A stretch of DNA of 64,000 nucleotides from Auanema rhodensis (lineage: Eukaryota; Nematoda; Chromadorea; Rhabditida; Rhabditidae), in assembly GCA_964057225.1 (NCBI GenBank), contig OZ059896.1:11578501-11642500 (forward strand), written 5' to 3'. Under the pieces are notes generated by a model. It was not told the origin of the DNA. It ran no database searches and saw nothing but the letters and a program-made list of their open reading frames with translations. Position numbers and translations under genes: made by a program. Of this stretch, positions 7,780 to 24,100 are shown piece by piece (the stretch's first letter is position 1; each line of letters starts with the position of its first letter).

Positions 7780-8700
7780 TTAATTGAAATGTTTTCAAAT
7801 ATATGTTTAGTTTGTTTCAAAACGATTAGAAAAATACAAAATATTTAAATGTTTCAGTTTTTGAGCATCATTTTTTTTAATGATTAAAAATTTAATAAAT
7901 AAAAATTAAATAATAGTAGAATTATAAAATTGTTTAAAATATATATAAATAAAAGAGATGAAGTGAAATGGTTTAGAAAATACAAAATATTTAAATGTTT
8001 CAGTTTTTGAGCATCACAATATTGAAATTTAAATGTTTTTTAGTGATTAAAAATTTAATAAACGAAATTATGAAAAAGTGATAGAAATTTAAATTTGTTC
8101 AAGATATGTGATTAAATAAAAGAGATGAAGTGAAATGGCTTAGAAAATATAAATCAATTTCATGTTTCAGTTTTTGAGCATCACAATATTGAAATTTAAA
8201 TGTTTTTTTTTTTAATGATTAAAAATTTAAAAAATGAAATTATGAAATAGTGGTAGAAATATAAAATTGTTTAAAATAGATGGAGTGAAATGGTTTAGAA
8301 AAAACAAAATATTTAAATGTTTCTGTTTTTGCGCATCAAAATATTTAAATTTAAGTGTAATTTAATGATTAAAAAGTTTAATAAATAAAAATTATAAAGT
8401 AGTGGTAAATATTTAAAATTGTTTAAAATATGAAATTAAATAAAAGAGATGAAGTGAAATGGTTTAGAAAATACAAAATATTTAAATGTGTCAGTTTTTG
8501 AGCATCAAAATATTTAAATTTAAGTGTATTTTAATGAATAAAAATTTAATAAATGATATTATGGCATGGATTTGGGATAAGATTTTATTTTATTTTTCAA
8601 AAAGTCACCAAATGTATGATGATTTGTTTAAAAATAGATGGCAGAATTTAAAATTGCTCAAGATATGTAATCAAATAAAAGATATAGAGTGAAAAGAATT
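7780..8700 (-). repeat. Five to six diverged satellite units in inverted orientation
   Basis: The segment GTTTCAGTTTTTGAGCATCA recurs at about 7851, 7997, 8164, 8319 and 8488 (the last two slightly altered). Spacings are 146-169 bp. It is the reverse complement of the core of the main 167-bp satellite. Flanking parts such as the AGAGATGAAGTGAAATGG segment also match the reverse complement of the main unit. The units differ from each other and from the main array far more than main-array units do. No gene is present; the 68-residue frame at 8486-8692 is repeat-derived. Confidence 0.8.
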
Positions 8701-9015
8701 GTAACATGAAAAAAAAAAAAAGTAATAGTAAAAAGTAACGAATATTAATTCGATAAGATTGGTGAAACAGATACGTTGACCTACAATGAACCAAATGGCA
8801 AAGCACTTGTTCATTAAAGTATAACAATTAGCTGTATAGCATATGCATCAAGATTTCTAATATTCTCAAATTACGTGGAAAGAAGAGTATATAGAAAAAG
8901 TTTTAGTGTGTATATTACTAATATTCTAATACACTAACTCAATGGAACACATATCAAAGATTAATTCGATAAGATCGATAAGAAGAAACAGGTGCGCTGA
9001 CCACAACAATTCATG
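8701..9015. other. Spacer between inverted and direct satellite blocks
   Basis: This is about 315 bp of non-satellite AT-rich DNA with an A run at 8709-8720. A degenerate direct repeat beginning ATTAATTCGATAAGAT occurs at about 8744 and about 8960, each continuing into GAAACAG and TGACC. No coding frame is seen. Confidence 0.6.
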
Positions 9016-12000
9016 CGTATTTTTAATCATTGAAAAACATTTAAATTTCAATATTGTGATGCTCAAAAACTGAAACATTTAAATATTTTGTATTTTCTAA
9101 ACCATTTCATTCCATCTCTTTTTTTTAATCCCATATTTCAAACAACTTTATATTTCTACCACAATTTCATAATTTCATTTTTTAAATTTTTAATCATTAA
9201 GAAACATTTACATTTCAATATTGTGATGCTCAAAAACTGAAACATTTAAATATTTTGTATTTTCTAAACCATTTCACTAAATCTATTTTATTTAATTCCA
9301 TATTTTAAACAATTTTATAATTCTAAAACTATTTCATAATTTCATTCTTTAAATTTTTAATCATTAAAAAACATATAAATTTCAATATTGTGATGATCAA
9401 AAACTGAAACATTTAAATATTTTGTATTTTCTAAACCATTTCACTAAATCTATTTTATTTAATCCCATATTTTAAACAACTTCATATTTCTACCACAATT
9501 TCATAATTTCATTTTTTAAATTTCTAATCATTAAAAAACATTTAAATTTCAATATTGTGATGCTGAAAAACTGAAACATTTAAATATTTTGTATTTTCTA
9601 AACCATTTCACTAAATCTATTTTATTTAATCCCATATTTTAAACAATTTTATAATTCTACCACTATTTCATAATTTCATTCTTTAAATTTTTAATCATTA
9701 AAAAACATATAAATTTCAATATTGTGATACTCAAAAACTGAAACATTTGAATATTTTATATTTTCTAAACCATTTCACTCCATCTCTTTTATTTAATTCC
9801 ATTTTTTAAACAATTTTATAATTCTACGACTATTTCATAATTTCATTTTTTAAATTTTTAATCATTAAAAAACATTTAAATTTCAATATTGTGATGCTCA
9901 AAAACTGAAACATTTAAATATTTTGTATTTTCTAAACCATTTCACTAAATCTATTTTATTTAATTCCATTTTTTAAACAATTTTATAATTCTACGACTAT
10001 TTCATAATTTCATTTTTTAAATTTTTAATCATTAAAAAACATTTAAATTTCAATATTGTGATGCTCAAAAACTGAAACATTTAAATATTTTGTATTTTCT
10101 AAACCATTTCACTAAATCTATTTCATTTAATTCCATTTTTTAAACAATTTTATAATTCTACCACTATTTCATAATTTCATTCTTTAAAATTTTAATCATT
10201 AAAAAACATATAAATTTCAATATTGTGATACTCAAAAACTGAAACATTTGAATATTTTATATTTTCTAAACCATTTCACTCCATCTCTTTTATTTAATTC
10301 CATTTTTTAAACAATTTTATAATTCTACGACTATTTCATAATTTCATTCTTTAAATTTTTAATCATTAAAAAACATTTAAATTTCAATATTGTGATGCTC
10401 AAAAACTGAAACATTTAAATATTTTGTATTTTCTAAACCATTTCACTAAATCTATTTTATTTAATCCCATATTTTAAACAATTTTATAATTCTACCACTA
10501 TTTCATAATTTCATTCTTTAAATTTTTAATCATTAAAAAACATATAAATTTCAATATTGTGATACTCAAAAACTGAAACATTTAAATATTTTGTATTTTC
10601 TTAACCATTTCACCAAATCTTTTTTATTTAATTCCATATTTTAAACAATTTTATAATTCTACCTCTATTTCATAATTTCATTCTTTAAAATTTTAATCAT
10701 TAAAAAACATATAAATTTAAATATTGTGATGATCAAAACTGAAACATTTAAACATTTTGTATTTTCCAAACCATTTCACTAAATCTATTTTATTTAATCC
10801 CATATTTTAAACAATTTTATAATTCTACCACTATTTCATAATTTCATTCTTTAAAATTTTAATCATTAAAAAACATATAAATTTAAATATTGTGATGATC
10901 AAAACTGAAACATTTAAATATTTTGTATTTTCCAAACCATTTCACTAAATCTATTTTATTTAATCCCATATTTTAAACAATTTTATAATTCTACGACTAT
11001 TTCATAACTTCATTTTTTAAGTTTTTAATCATTAAAAAACATTTAAATTTCAATATTGTGATGCTCAAAAACTGAAACATTTAAATATTTTGTATTTTCT
11101 AAACCATTTCACTAAATCTATTTTATTTAATTCCATATTTTAAACAATTTCATAATTCTACGACTATTTCATAACTTCATTTTTTAAGTTTTTAATCATT
11201 AAAAAACATATAAATTTCAATATTGTGATGATCAAAAACTGAAACATTTAAATATTTTGTATTTTCCAAACCATTTCACTAAATCTATTTTATTTAATTC
11301 CATATTATAAACAATTTCATAATTCCACGACTATTTCATAACTTCATTTTTTAAGTTTTTAATCATTAAAAAATATATAAATTTCAATATTGTGATGATC
11401 AAAAACTGAAACATTTAAATATTTTGTATTTTCTAAACCATTTCACTAAATCTATTTTATTTAATCCCATATTTTAAACAACTTCATATTTCTACCACAA
11501 TTTCATAATTTCATTTTTTAAATTTCTAATCATTAAAAAACATTTAAATTTCTATATTGTGATGCTGAAAAACTGAAACATTTAAATATTTTGTATTTTC
11601 TAAACCATTTCACTAAATCTATTTTATTTAATCCCATATTTTAAACAATTTTATAATTCTACCACTATTTCATAATTTCATTCTTTAAATTTTTAATCAT
11701 TAAAAAACATATAAATTTCAATATTGTGATACTCAAAAACTGAAACATTTGAATATTTTATATTTTCTAAACCATTTCACTCCATCTCTTTTATTTAATT
11801 CCATTTTTTAAACAATTTTATAATTCTACGACTATTTCATAATTTCATTTTTTAAATTTTTAATCATTAAAAAACATTTAAATTTCAATATTGTGATGCT
11901 CAAAAACTGAAACATTTAAATATTTTGTATTTTCTAAACCATTTCACTAAATCTATTTTATTTAATTCCATTTTTTAAACAATTTTATAATTCTACCACT

Positions 12001-15000
12001 ATTTCATAATTTCATTCTTTAAAATTTTAATCATTAAAAAACATATAAATTTCAATATTGTGATACTCAAAAACTGAAACATTTGAATATTTTATATTTT
12101 CTAAACCATTTCACTCCATCTCTTTTATTTAATTCCATTTTTTAAACAATTTTATAATTCTACGACTATTTCATAATTTCATTCTTTAAATTTTTAATCA
12201 TTAAAAAACATTTAAATTTCAATATTGTGATGCTCAAAAACTGAAACATTTAAATATTTTGTATTTTCTAAACCATTTCACTAAATCTATTTTATTTAAT
12301 CCCATATTTTAATCAATTTTATAATTCTACCACTATTTCATAATTTCATTCTTTAAATTTTTAATCATTAAAAAACATATAAATTTCAATATTGTGATAC
12401 TCAAAAACTGAAACATTTGAATATTTTATATTTTCTAAACCATTTCACTCCATCTCTTTTATTTAATTCCATTTTTTAAACAATTTTATAATTCTACGAC
12501 TATTTCATAATTTCATTCTTTAAATTTTTAATCATTAAAAAACATATAAATTTCAATATTGTGATGCTCAAAAACTGAAACATTTAAATATTTTGTATTT
12601 TCTTAACCATTTCACCAAATCTTTTTTATTTAATTCCATATTTTAAACAATTTTATAATTCTACCACTATTTCATAATTTCATTCTTTAAAATTTTAATC
12701 ATTAAAAAACATATAAATTTAAATATTGTGATGATCAAAACTGAAACATTTAAATATTTTGTATTTTCCAAACCATTTCACTAAATCTATTTTATTTAAT
12801 CCCATATTTTAAACAATTTTATAATTCTACGACTATTTCATAACTTCATTTTTTAAGTTTTTAATCATTAAAAAACATTTAAATTTCAATATTGTGATGC
12901 TCAAAAACTGAAACATTTAAATATTTTGTATTTTCTAAACCATTTCACTAAATCTATTTTATTTAATTCCATATTTTAAACAATTTCATAATTCTACGAC
13001 TATTTCATAACTTCATTTTTTAAGTTTTTAATCATTAAAAAACATATAAATTTCAATATTGTGATGCTCAAAAACTGAAACATTTAAATATTTTGTATTT
13101 TCTAAACCATTTCACTAAATCTATTTTATTTAATCCCATATTTTAAACAATTTTATAATTCTACGACTATTTCATAACTTCATTTTTTAAGTTTTTAATC
13201 ATTAAAAAACATATAAATTTCAATATTGTGATGATCAAAAACTGAAACATTTAAATATTTTGTATTTTCCAAACCATTTCACTAAATCTATTTTATTTAA
13301 TTCCATATTATAAACAATTTCATAATTCCACGACTATTTCATAACTTCATTTTTTAAGTTTTTAATCATTAAAAAACATTTAAATTTCAATATTGTGATG
13401 CTCAAAAACTGAAACATTTAAATATTTTGTATTTTCCAAACCATTTCACTAAATCTATTTTATTTAATTCCATATTTTAAACAATTTTATAATTCTACCA
13501 CTATTTCATAATTTCATTCTTTAAATTTTTAATCATTAAGAAACATTTACATTTCAATATTGTGATGCTCAAAAACTGAAACATTTAAATATTTTGTATT
13601 TTCTAAACCATTTCACTAAATCTATATTATTTAATCCCATATTTTGAACAATTTTATAATTCTACGACTATTTCATAACTTCATTTTTTAAGTTTTTAAT
13701 CATTAAAAAACATTTAAATTTAAATATTGTGATGCTCAAAAACTGAAACATTTAAATATTTTGTATTTTCCAAACCATTTCACTAAATCTATTTTATTTA
13801 ATTCCATATTATAAACAATTTCATAATTCCACGACTATTTCATAACTTCATTTTTTAAGTTTTTAATCATTAAGAAACATTTACATTTCAATATTGTGAT
13901 GCTCAAAAACTGAAACATTTAAATATTTTGTATTTTCCAAACCATTTCACTAAATCTATTTTATTTAATTCCATATTTTAAACAATTTTATAATTCTACG
14001 ACTATTTCATAACTTCATTTTTTAAGTTTTTAATCATTAAAAAACATTTAAATTTAAATATTGTGATGCTCAAAAACTGAAACATTTAAATATTTTGTAT
14101 TTTCCAAACCATTTCACTAAATCTATTTTATTTAATCCCATATTTTAAACAATTTTATAATTCTACGACTATTTCATAACTTCATTTTTTAAGTTTTTAA
14201 TCATTAAAAAACATTTAAATTTCAATATTGTGATGCTCAAAAACTGAAACATTTAAATATTTTGTATTTTCCAAACCATTTCACTAAATCTATTTTATTT
14301 AATTCCATATTATAAACAATTTCATAATTCCACGACTATTTCATAACTTCATTTTTTAAGTTTTTAATCATTAAAAAACATTTAAATTTCAATATTGTGA
14401 TGCTCAAAAACTGAAACATTTAAATATTTTGTATTTTCCAAACCATTTCACTAAATCTATTTTATTTAATTCCATATTTTAAACAATTTTATAATTCTAC
14501 CACTATTTCATAATTTCATTCTTTAAATTTTTAATCATTAAGAAACATTTACATTTCAATATTGTGATGCTCAAAAACTGAAACATTTAAATATTTTGTA
14601 TTTTCTAAACCATTTCACTAAATCTATATTATTTAATCCCATATTTTGAACAATTTTATAATTCTACCACTATTTCATAATTTCATTCTTTAAATTTCTA
14701 ATCATTGAAAAACATATAAATTTCAATATTGTGATGATCAAAAACTGAAACATTTAAATATTTTGTATTTTCTAAACCATTTCACTAAATCTATTTTATT
14801 TAATTCCATATTTTAAACAATTTTATAATTCTACGACTATTTGATAATTTCATTTTTTAAATTTTCAATCATTAAAAAACATTTAAATTTCAATATTGTG
14901 ATGCTCAAAAACTGAAACATTTAAATATTTTGTATTTTCTAAACCATTTCACTAAATCTATTTTATTTAATCCCATATTTTAAACTATTTTATAATTCTA

Positions 15001-18000
15001 CCACTATTTCATAATTTCATTCTTTAAATTTTTAATCATTAAAAAACATATAAATTTCAATATTGTGATGATCAAAAACTGAAAAATTTAAATATTTTGT
15101 ATTTTCTAAACCATTTCACTAAATCTATTTTATTTAATTCCATTTTTTAAACAATTTTATAATTCTACGACTGTTTCATAATTTCATTTTTTAAATTTTT
15201 AATCATTAAAAAACATTTAAATTTCAATATTGTGATGCTCAAAAACTGAAACATTTAAATATTTTGTATTTTCTAAACCATTTCACTCCATCTCTTTTGA
15301 TTAATTCCATATTTTTAACAATTTCATATTTCTACCACGAATTCATAACTTCATTTTTTAAATTTTTAATCATTAAAAAACATTTAAATTTCAATATTGT
15401 GATGCTCAAAAACTGAAACATTTAAATATTTTGTATTTTCTTAACCATTACACTCCATCTCTTTTATTTAATCCCGTATTTTAAACAATTTCATAATTCT
15501 ACCACTATTTCATAATTTCATTCTTTAAAATTTTATTCATTAAAAAATATTTAAATTTCAATATTGTGATGCTCAAAAACTGAAACATTCAAATATTTTG
15601 TATTTTCTAAACCATTTCACTAAATCCATATTATTTAATCCCGTATTTTAAACAATTTTATAATTCTACGACTATTTGATAATTTCATTTTTTAAATTTT
15701 CAATCATTAAAAAACATTTAAATTTCAATATTGTGATGCTCAAAAACTGAAACATTTAAATATTTTGTATTTTCTAAACCATTTCACTAAATCTATTCTA
15801 TTTAATTCCATATTTTAAACAATTTTATAATTCTACGACTATTTGATAATTTCATTTTTTAAATTTTCAATCATTAAAAAACATTTAAATTTCAATATTG
15901 TGATGCTCAAAAACTGAAACATTTAAATATTTTGTATTTTCTAAACCATTTCACTAAATCTATTCTATTTAATTCCATATTTTAAACAATTTTATAATTC
16001 TACCACTATTTCATAATTTCATTCTTTAAATTTTTAATCATTAAAAAACATTTAAATTTCAATATTGTGATGCTCAAAAACTGAAACATTTAAATATTTT
16101 GTATTTTCTTAACCATTACACTCCATCTCTTTTATTTAATCCCATATTTTAAACAATTTCATAATTCTACCACTATTTCATAATTTCATTCTTTAAATTT
16201 TTAATCATTAAAAAACATTTAAATTTCAATATTGTGATGCTCAAAAACTGAAACATTTAAATATTTTGTATTTTCTAAACCATTTCACTAAATCTATTTT
16301 ATTTAATTCCATATTTTAAACAATTTTATAATTCTACGACTATTTGATAATTTCATTTTTTAAATTTTCAATCATTAAAAAACATTTAAATTTCAATATT
16401 GTGATGCTCAAAAACTGAAACATTTAAATATTTTGTATTTTCTAAACCATTTCACTAAATCTATTTTATTTAATCCCATATTTTAAACTATTTTATAATT
16501 CTACCACTATTTCATAATTTCATTCTTTAAATTTTTAATCATTAAAAAACATATAAATTTCAATATTGTGATGATCAAAAACTGAAACATTTAAATATTT
16601 TGTATTTTCTAAACCATTTCACTAAATCTATTTTATTTAATTCCATTTTTTAAACAATTTTATAATTCTACGACTATTTCATAATTTCATTTTTTAAATT
16701 TTCAATCATTAAAAAACATTTAAATTTCAATATTGTGATGCTCAAAAACTGAAACATTTAAATATTTTGTATTTTCTAAACCATTTCACTAAATCTATTT
16801 TATTTAATCCCATATTTTAAACTATTTTATAATTCTACCACTATTTCATAATTTCATTCTTTAAATTTTTAATCATTAAAAAACATATAAATTTCAATAT
16901 TGTGATGATCAAAAACTGAAAAATTTAAATATTTTGTATTTTCTAAACCATTTCACTAAATCTATTTTATTTAATTCCATTTTTTAAACAATTTTATAAT
17001 TCTACGACTATTTCATAATTTCATTTTTTAAATTTTTAATCATTAAAAAACATTTAAATTTCAATATTGTGATGCTCAAAAACTGAAACATTTAAATATT
17101 TTGTATTTTCTAAACCATTTCACTCCATCTCTTTTGATTAATTCCATATTTTTAACAATTTCATATTTCTACCACGAATTCATAACTTCATTTTTTAAAT
17201 TTTTAATCATTAAAAAACATTTAAATTTCAATATTGTGATGCTCAAAAACTGAAACATTTAAATATTTTGTATTTTCTTAACCATTACACTCCATCTCTT
17301 TTATTTAATCCCATATTTTAAACAATTTCATAATTCTACCACTATTTCATAATTTCATTCTTTAAAATTTTATTCATTAAAAAATATTTAAATTTCAATA
17401 TTGTGATGCTCAAAAACTGAAACATTTAAATATTTTGTATTTTCTTAACCATTACACTCCATTTCTTTTATTTAATCCCATATTTTAAACAATTTCATAA
17501 TTCTACCACTATTTCATAATTTCATTCTTTAAATTTTTAATCATTAAAAAACATTTAAATTTCAATATTGTGATGCTCAAAAACTGAAACATTTAAATAT
17601 TTTGTATTTTCTAAACCATTTCACTAAATCTATTCTATTTAATTCCATATTTTAAACAATTTTATAATTCTACCACTATTTGATAATTTCATTTTTTAAA
17701 TTTTCAATCATTAAAAAACATTTAAATTTCAATATTGTGATGCTCAAAAACTGAAACATTTAAATATTTTGTATTTTCTAAACCATTTCACTAAATCTAT
17801 ATTATTTAATCCCATATTTTGAACAATTTTATAATTCTACCACTATTTCATAATTTCATTCTTTAAATTTTTAATCATTAAAAAACATATAAATTTCAAT
17901 ATTGTGATGCTCAAAAACTGAAACATTTAAATATTTTGTATTTTCTAAACCATTTTACTAAATCTATTTTATTTAATTCCATATTTCAAACAATTTTATA

Positions 18001-21000
18001 ATTCTACGACTATTTGATAATTTCATTTTTTAAATTTTCAATCATTAAAAAACATTTAAATTTCAATATTGTGATGCTCAAAAACTGAAACATTTAAATA
18101 TTTTGTATTTTCTAAACCATTTCACTAAATCTATTTTATTTAATCCCATATTTTAAACTATTTTATAATTCTACCACTATTTCATAATTTCATTCTTTAA
18201 ATTTTTAATCATTAAAAAACATATAAATTTCAATATTGTGATGATCAAAAACTGAAACATTTAAATATTTTGTATTTTCTAAACCATTTCACTAAATCTA
18301 TTTTATTTAATTCCATTTTTTAAACAATTTTATAATTCTACGACTATTTCATAATTTCATTTTTTAAATTTTCAATCATTAAAAAACATTTAAATTTCAA
18401 TATTGTGATGCTCAAAAACTGAAACATTTAAATATTTTGTATTTTCTAAACCATTTCACTAAATCTATTTTATTTAATCCCATATTTTAAACTATTTTAT
18501 AATTCTACCACTATTTCATAATTTCATTCTTTAAATTTTTAATCATTAAAAAACATATAAATTTCAATATTGTGATGATCAAAAACTGAAAAATTTAAAT
18601 ATTTTGTATTTTCTAAACCATTTCACTAAATCTATTTTATTTAATTCCATTTTTTAAACAATTTTATAAATCTACGACTATTTCATAATTTCATTTTTTA
18701 AATTTTTAATCATTAAAAAACATTTAAATTTCAATATTGTGATGCTCAAAAACTGAAACATTTAAATATTTTGTATTTTCTAAACCATTTCACTCCATCT
18801 CTTTTGATTAATTCCATATTTTTAACAATTTCATATTTCTACCACAAATTCATAACTTCATTTTTTAAATTTTTAATCATTAAAAAACATTTAAATTTCA
18901 ATATTGTGATGCTCAAAAACTGAAACATTTAAATATTTTGTATTTTCTTAACCATTACACTCCATCTCTTTTATTTAATCCCATATTTTAAACAATTTCA
19001 TAATTCTACCACTATTTCATAATTTCATTCTTTAAAATTTTATTCATTAAAAAATATTTAAATTTCAATATTGTGATGCTCAAAAACTGAAACATTCAAA
19101 TATTTTGTATTTTCTAAACCATTTCACTAAATCTATTTTATTTAATTCCATTTTTTAAACAATTTTATAATTCTACGACTATTTCATAATTTCATTTTTT
19201 AAATTTTTAATCATTAAAAAACATTTAAATTTCAATATTGTGATGCTCAAAAACTGAAACATTTAAATATTTTGTATTTTCTAAACCATTTCACTCCATC
19301 TCTTTTGATTAATTCCATATTTTTAACAATTTCATATTTCTACCACGAATTCATAACTTCATTTTTTAAATTTTTAATCATTAAAAAACATTTAAATTTC
19401 AATATTGTGATGCTCAAAAACTGAAACATTTAAATATTTTGTATTTTCTTAACCATTACACTCCATCTCTTTTATTTAATCCCATATTTTAAACAATTTC
19501 ATAATTCTACCACTATTTCATAATTTCATTCTTTAAAATTTTATTCATTAAAAAATATTTAAATTTCAATATTGTGATGCTCAAAAACTGAAACATTCAA
19601 ATATTTTGTATTTTCTAAACCATTTCACTAAATCTATATTATTTAATCCCGTATTTTAAACAATTTTATAGTTCTACGACTATTTGATAATTTCATTTTT
19701 TAAATTTTCAATCATTAAAAAACATTTAAATTTCAATATTGTGATGCTCAAAAACTGAAACATTTAAATATTTTGTATTTTCTAAACCATTTCACTAAAT
19801 CTATTCTATTTAATTCCATATTTTAAACAATTTTATAATTCTACGACTATTTGATAATTTCATTTTTTAAATTTTCAATCATTAAAAAACATTTAAATTT
19901 CAATATTGTGATGCTCAAAAACTGAAACATTTAAATATTTTGTATTTTCTAAACCATTTCACTAAATCTATTCTATTTAATTCCATATTTTAAACAATTT
20001 TATAATTCTACCACTATTTCATAATTTCATTCTTTAAATTTTTAATCATTAAAAAACATTTAAATTTCAATATTGTGATGCTCAAAAACTGAAACATTTA
20101 AATATTTTGTATTTTCTTAACCATTTCACTAAATCTATTTTATTTAATTCCATATTTTAAACAATTTTATAATTCTACCACTATTTCATAATTTCATTTT
20201 TTAAATTTTCAATCATTAAAAAACATTTAAATTTCAATATTGTGATGCTCAAAAACTGAAACATTTAAATATTTTGTATTTTCTAAACCATTTCACTAAA
20301 TCTATTTTATTTAATCCCATATTTTAAACTATTTTATAATTCTACCACAATTTCATAATTTCATTCTTTAAATTTTTAATCATTAAAAAACCTATAAATT
20401 TCAATATTGTGATGATCAAAAACTGAAAAATTTAAATATTTTGTATTTTCTAAACCATTTCACTAAATCTATTTTATTTAATTCCATTTTTTAAACAATT
20501 TTATAATTCTACGACTATTTCATAATTTCATTCTTTAAATTTTTAATCATTAAAAAACATTTAAATTTCAATATTGTGATGCTCAAAAACTGAAACATTT
20601 AAATATTTTGTATTTTCTAAACCATTTCACTAAATCTATTTTATTTAATCCCATATTTTAAACTATTTTATAATTCTACCACAATTTCATAATTTCATTC
20701 TTTAAATTTTTAATCATTAAAAAACATTTAAATTTCAATATTGTGATGCTCAAAAACTGAAACATTCAAATATTTTGTATTTTCTAAACCATTTCACTAA
20801 ATCTATATTATTTAATCCCGTATTTTAAACAATTTTATAATTCTACGACTATTTGATAATTTCATTTTTTAAAATTTATTCATTAAAAAATATTTAAATT
20901 TCAATATTGTGATGCTCAAAAACTGAAACATTCAAATATTTTGTATTTTCTAAACCATTTCACTAAATCTATATTATTTAATCCCGTATTTTAAACAATT

Positions 21001-21179
21001 TTATAATTCTACGACTATTTGATAATTTCATTTTTTAAATTTTCAATCATTAAAAAACATTTAAATTTCAATATTGTGATGCTCAAAAACTGAAACATTT
21101 AAATATTTTGTATTTTCTAAACCATTTCACTAAATCTATTCTATTTAATTCCATATTTTAAACAATTTTATAATTCTAC

Positions 21180-24100
21180 GACTATTTGATAATTTCATTT
21201 TTTAAATTTTCAATCATTAAAAAACATTTAAATTTCAATATTGTGATGCTCAAAAACTGAAACATTTAAATATTTTGTATTTTCTAAACCATTTCACTAA
21301 ATCTATTCTATTTAATTCCATATTTTAAACAATTTTATAATTCTACCACTATTTCATAATTTCATTCTTTAAATTTTTAATCATTAAAAAACATTTAAAT
21401 TTCAATATTGTGATGCTCAAAAACTGAAACATTTGAATATTTTGTATTTTCTAAACCATTTCACTAAATCTATTCTATTTAATTCCATATTTTAAACAAT
21501 TTTATAATTCTACCACTATTTCATAATTTCATTCTTTAAATTTTTAATCATTAAAAAACATTTAAATTTCAATATTGTGATGCTCAAAAACTGAAACATT
21601 TAAATATTTTGTATTTTCTTAACCATTACACTCCATCTCTTTTATTTAATCCCATATTTTAAACAATTTCATAATTCTACCACTATTTCATAATTTCATT
21701 CTTTAAAATTTTATTCATTAAAAAATATTTAAATTTCAATATTGTGATGCTCAAAAACTGAAACATTCAAATATTTTGTATTTTCTAAACCATTTCACTA
21801 AATCTATTTTATTTAATTCCATTTTTTAAACAATTTTATAATTCTACGACTATTTCATAATTTCATTTTTTAAATTTTTAATCATTAAAAAACATTTAAA
21901 TTTCAATATTGTGATGCTCAAAAACTGAAACATTTAAATATTTTGTATTTTCTAAACCATTTCACTCCATCTCTTTTGATTAATTCCATATTTTTAACAA
22001 TTTCATATTTCTACCACGAATTCATAACTTCATTTTTTAAATTTTTAATCATTAAAAAACATTTAAATTTCAATATTGTGATGCTCAAAAACTGAAACAT
22101 TCAAATATTTTGTATTTTCTAAACCATTTCACTAAATCTATATTATTTAATCCCGTATTTTAAACAATTTTATAATTCTACGACTATTTGATAATTTCAT
22201 TTTTTAAATTTTCAATCATTAAAAAACATTTAAATTTCAATATTGTGATGCTCAAAAACTGAAACATTTAAATATTTTGTATTTTCTAAACCATTTCACT
22301 AAATCTATTCTATTTAATTCCATATTTTAAACAATTTTATAATTCTACGACTATTTGATAATTTCATTTTTTAAATTTTCAATCATTAAAAAACATTTAA
22401 ATTTCAATATTGTGATGCTCAAAAACTGAAACATTTAAATATTTTGTATTTTCTAAACCATTTCACTAAATCTATTCTATTTAATTCCATATTTTAAACA
22501 ATTTTATAATTCTACCACTATTTCATAATTTCATTCTTTAAATTTTTAATCATTAAAAAACATTTAAATTTCAATATTGTGATGCTCAAAAACTGAAACA
22601 TTTAAATATTTTGTATTTTCTAAACCATTTCACTAAATCTATTCTATTTAATTCCATATTTTAAACAATTTTATAATTCTACCACTATTTCATAATTTCA
22701 TTCTTTAAATTTTTAATCATTAAAAAACATTTAAATTTCAATATTGTGATGCTCAAAAACTGAAACATTTAAATATTTTGTATTTTCTTAACCATTACAC
22801 TCCATCTCTTTTATTTAATCCCATATTTTAAACAATTTCATAATTCTACCACTATTTCATAATTTCATTCTTTAAAATTTTATTCATTAAAAAATATTTA
22901 AATTTCAATATTATGATGCTCAAAAACTGAAACATTTAAATATTTTGTATTTTCTAAACCATTTCACTAAATCTATTCTATTTAATTCCATATTTTAAAC
23001 AATTTTATAATTCTACCACTATTTCATAATTTCATTCTTTAAATTTTTAATCATTAAAAAACATTTAAATTTCAATATTGTGATGCTCAAAAACTGAAAC
23101 ATTTAAATATTTTGTATTTTCTAAACCATTTCACTAAATCTATTCTATTTAATTCCATATTTTAAACAATTTTATAATTCTACCACTATTTCATAATTTC
23201 ATTCTTTAAATTTTTAATCATTAAAAAACATTTAAATTTCAATATTGTGATGCTCAAAAACTGAAACATTTAAATATTTTGTATTTTCTTAACCATTACA
23301 CTCCATCTCTTTTATTTAATCCCATATTTTAAACAATTTCATAATTCTACCACTATTTCATAATTTCATTCTTTAAAATTTTATTCATTAAAAAATATTT
23401 AAATTTCAATATTGTGATGCTCAAAAACTGAAACATTTAAATATTTTGTATTTTCTTAACCATTACACTCCATTTCTTTTATTTAATCCCATATTTTAAA
23501 CAATTTCATAATTCTACCACTATTTCATAATTTCATTCTTTAAATTTTTAATCATTAAAAAACATTTAAATTTCAATATTATGATGCTCAAAAACTGAAA
23601 CATTTAAATATTTTGTATTTTCTAAACCATTTCACTAAATCTATTCTATTTAATTCCATATTTTAAACAATTTTATAATTCTACCACTATTTCATAATTT
23701 CATTCTTTAAAATTTTATTCTTTAAAAAATATTTAAATTTCAATATTGTGATGCTCAAAAACTGAAACATTTAAATATTTTGTATTTTCTAAACCATTTC
23801 ACTAAATCTATTCTATTTAATTCCATATTTTAAACAATTTTATATTTCTACCACTATTTCATAATTTCATTTTTTAAATTTTTAATCATTAAAAAACATA
23901 TAAATTTCAATATTGTGATGATCAAAAACTGAAACATTTAAATATTTTGTATTTTCTAAACCATTTCACTCCATCTCTTTCATTTAATTCCATATTTTAA
24001 ACAATTTTATATTTCTACCACGAATTCATAACTTCATTTTTTAAATTTTTAATCATTAAAAAACATTTAAATTTCAATATTGTGATGCTCAAAAACTGAA

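Noticed and set aside
8486-8692. 68-residue + strand frame
   Set aside because: It lies in the diverged inverted satellite units and has no protein-like features beyond AT-rich composition.
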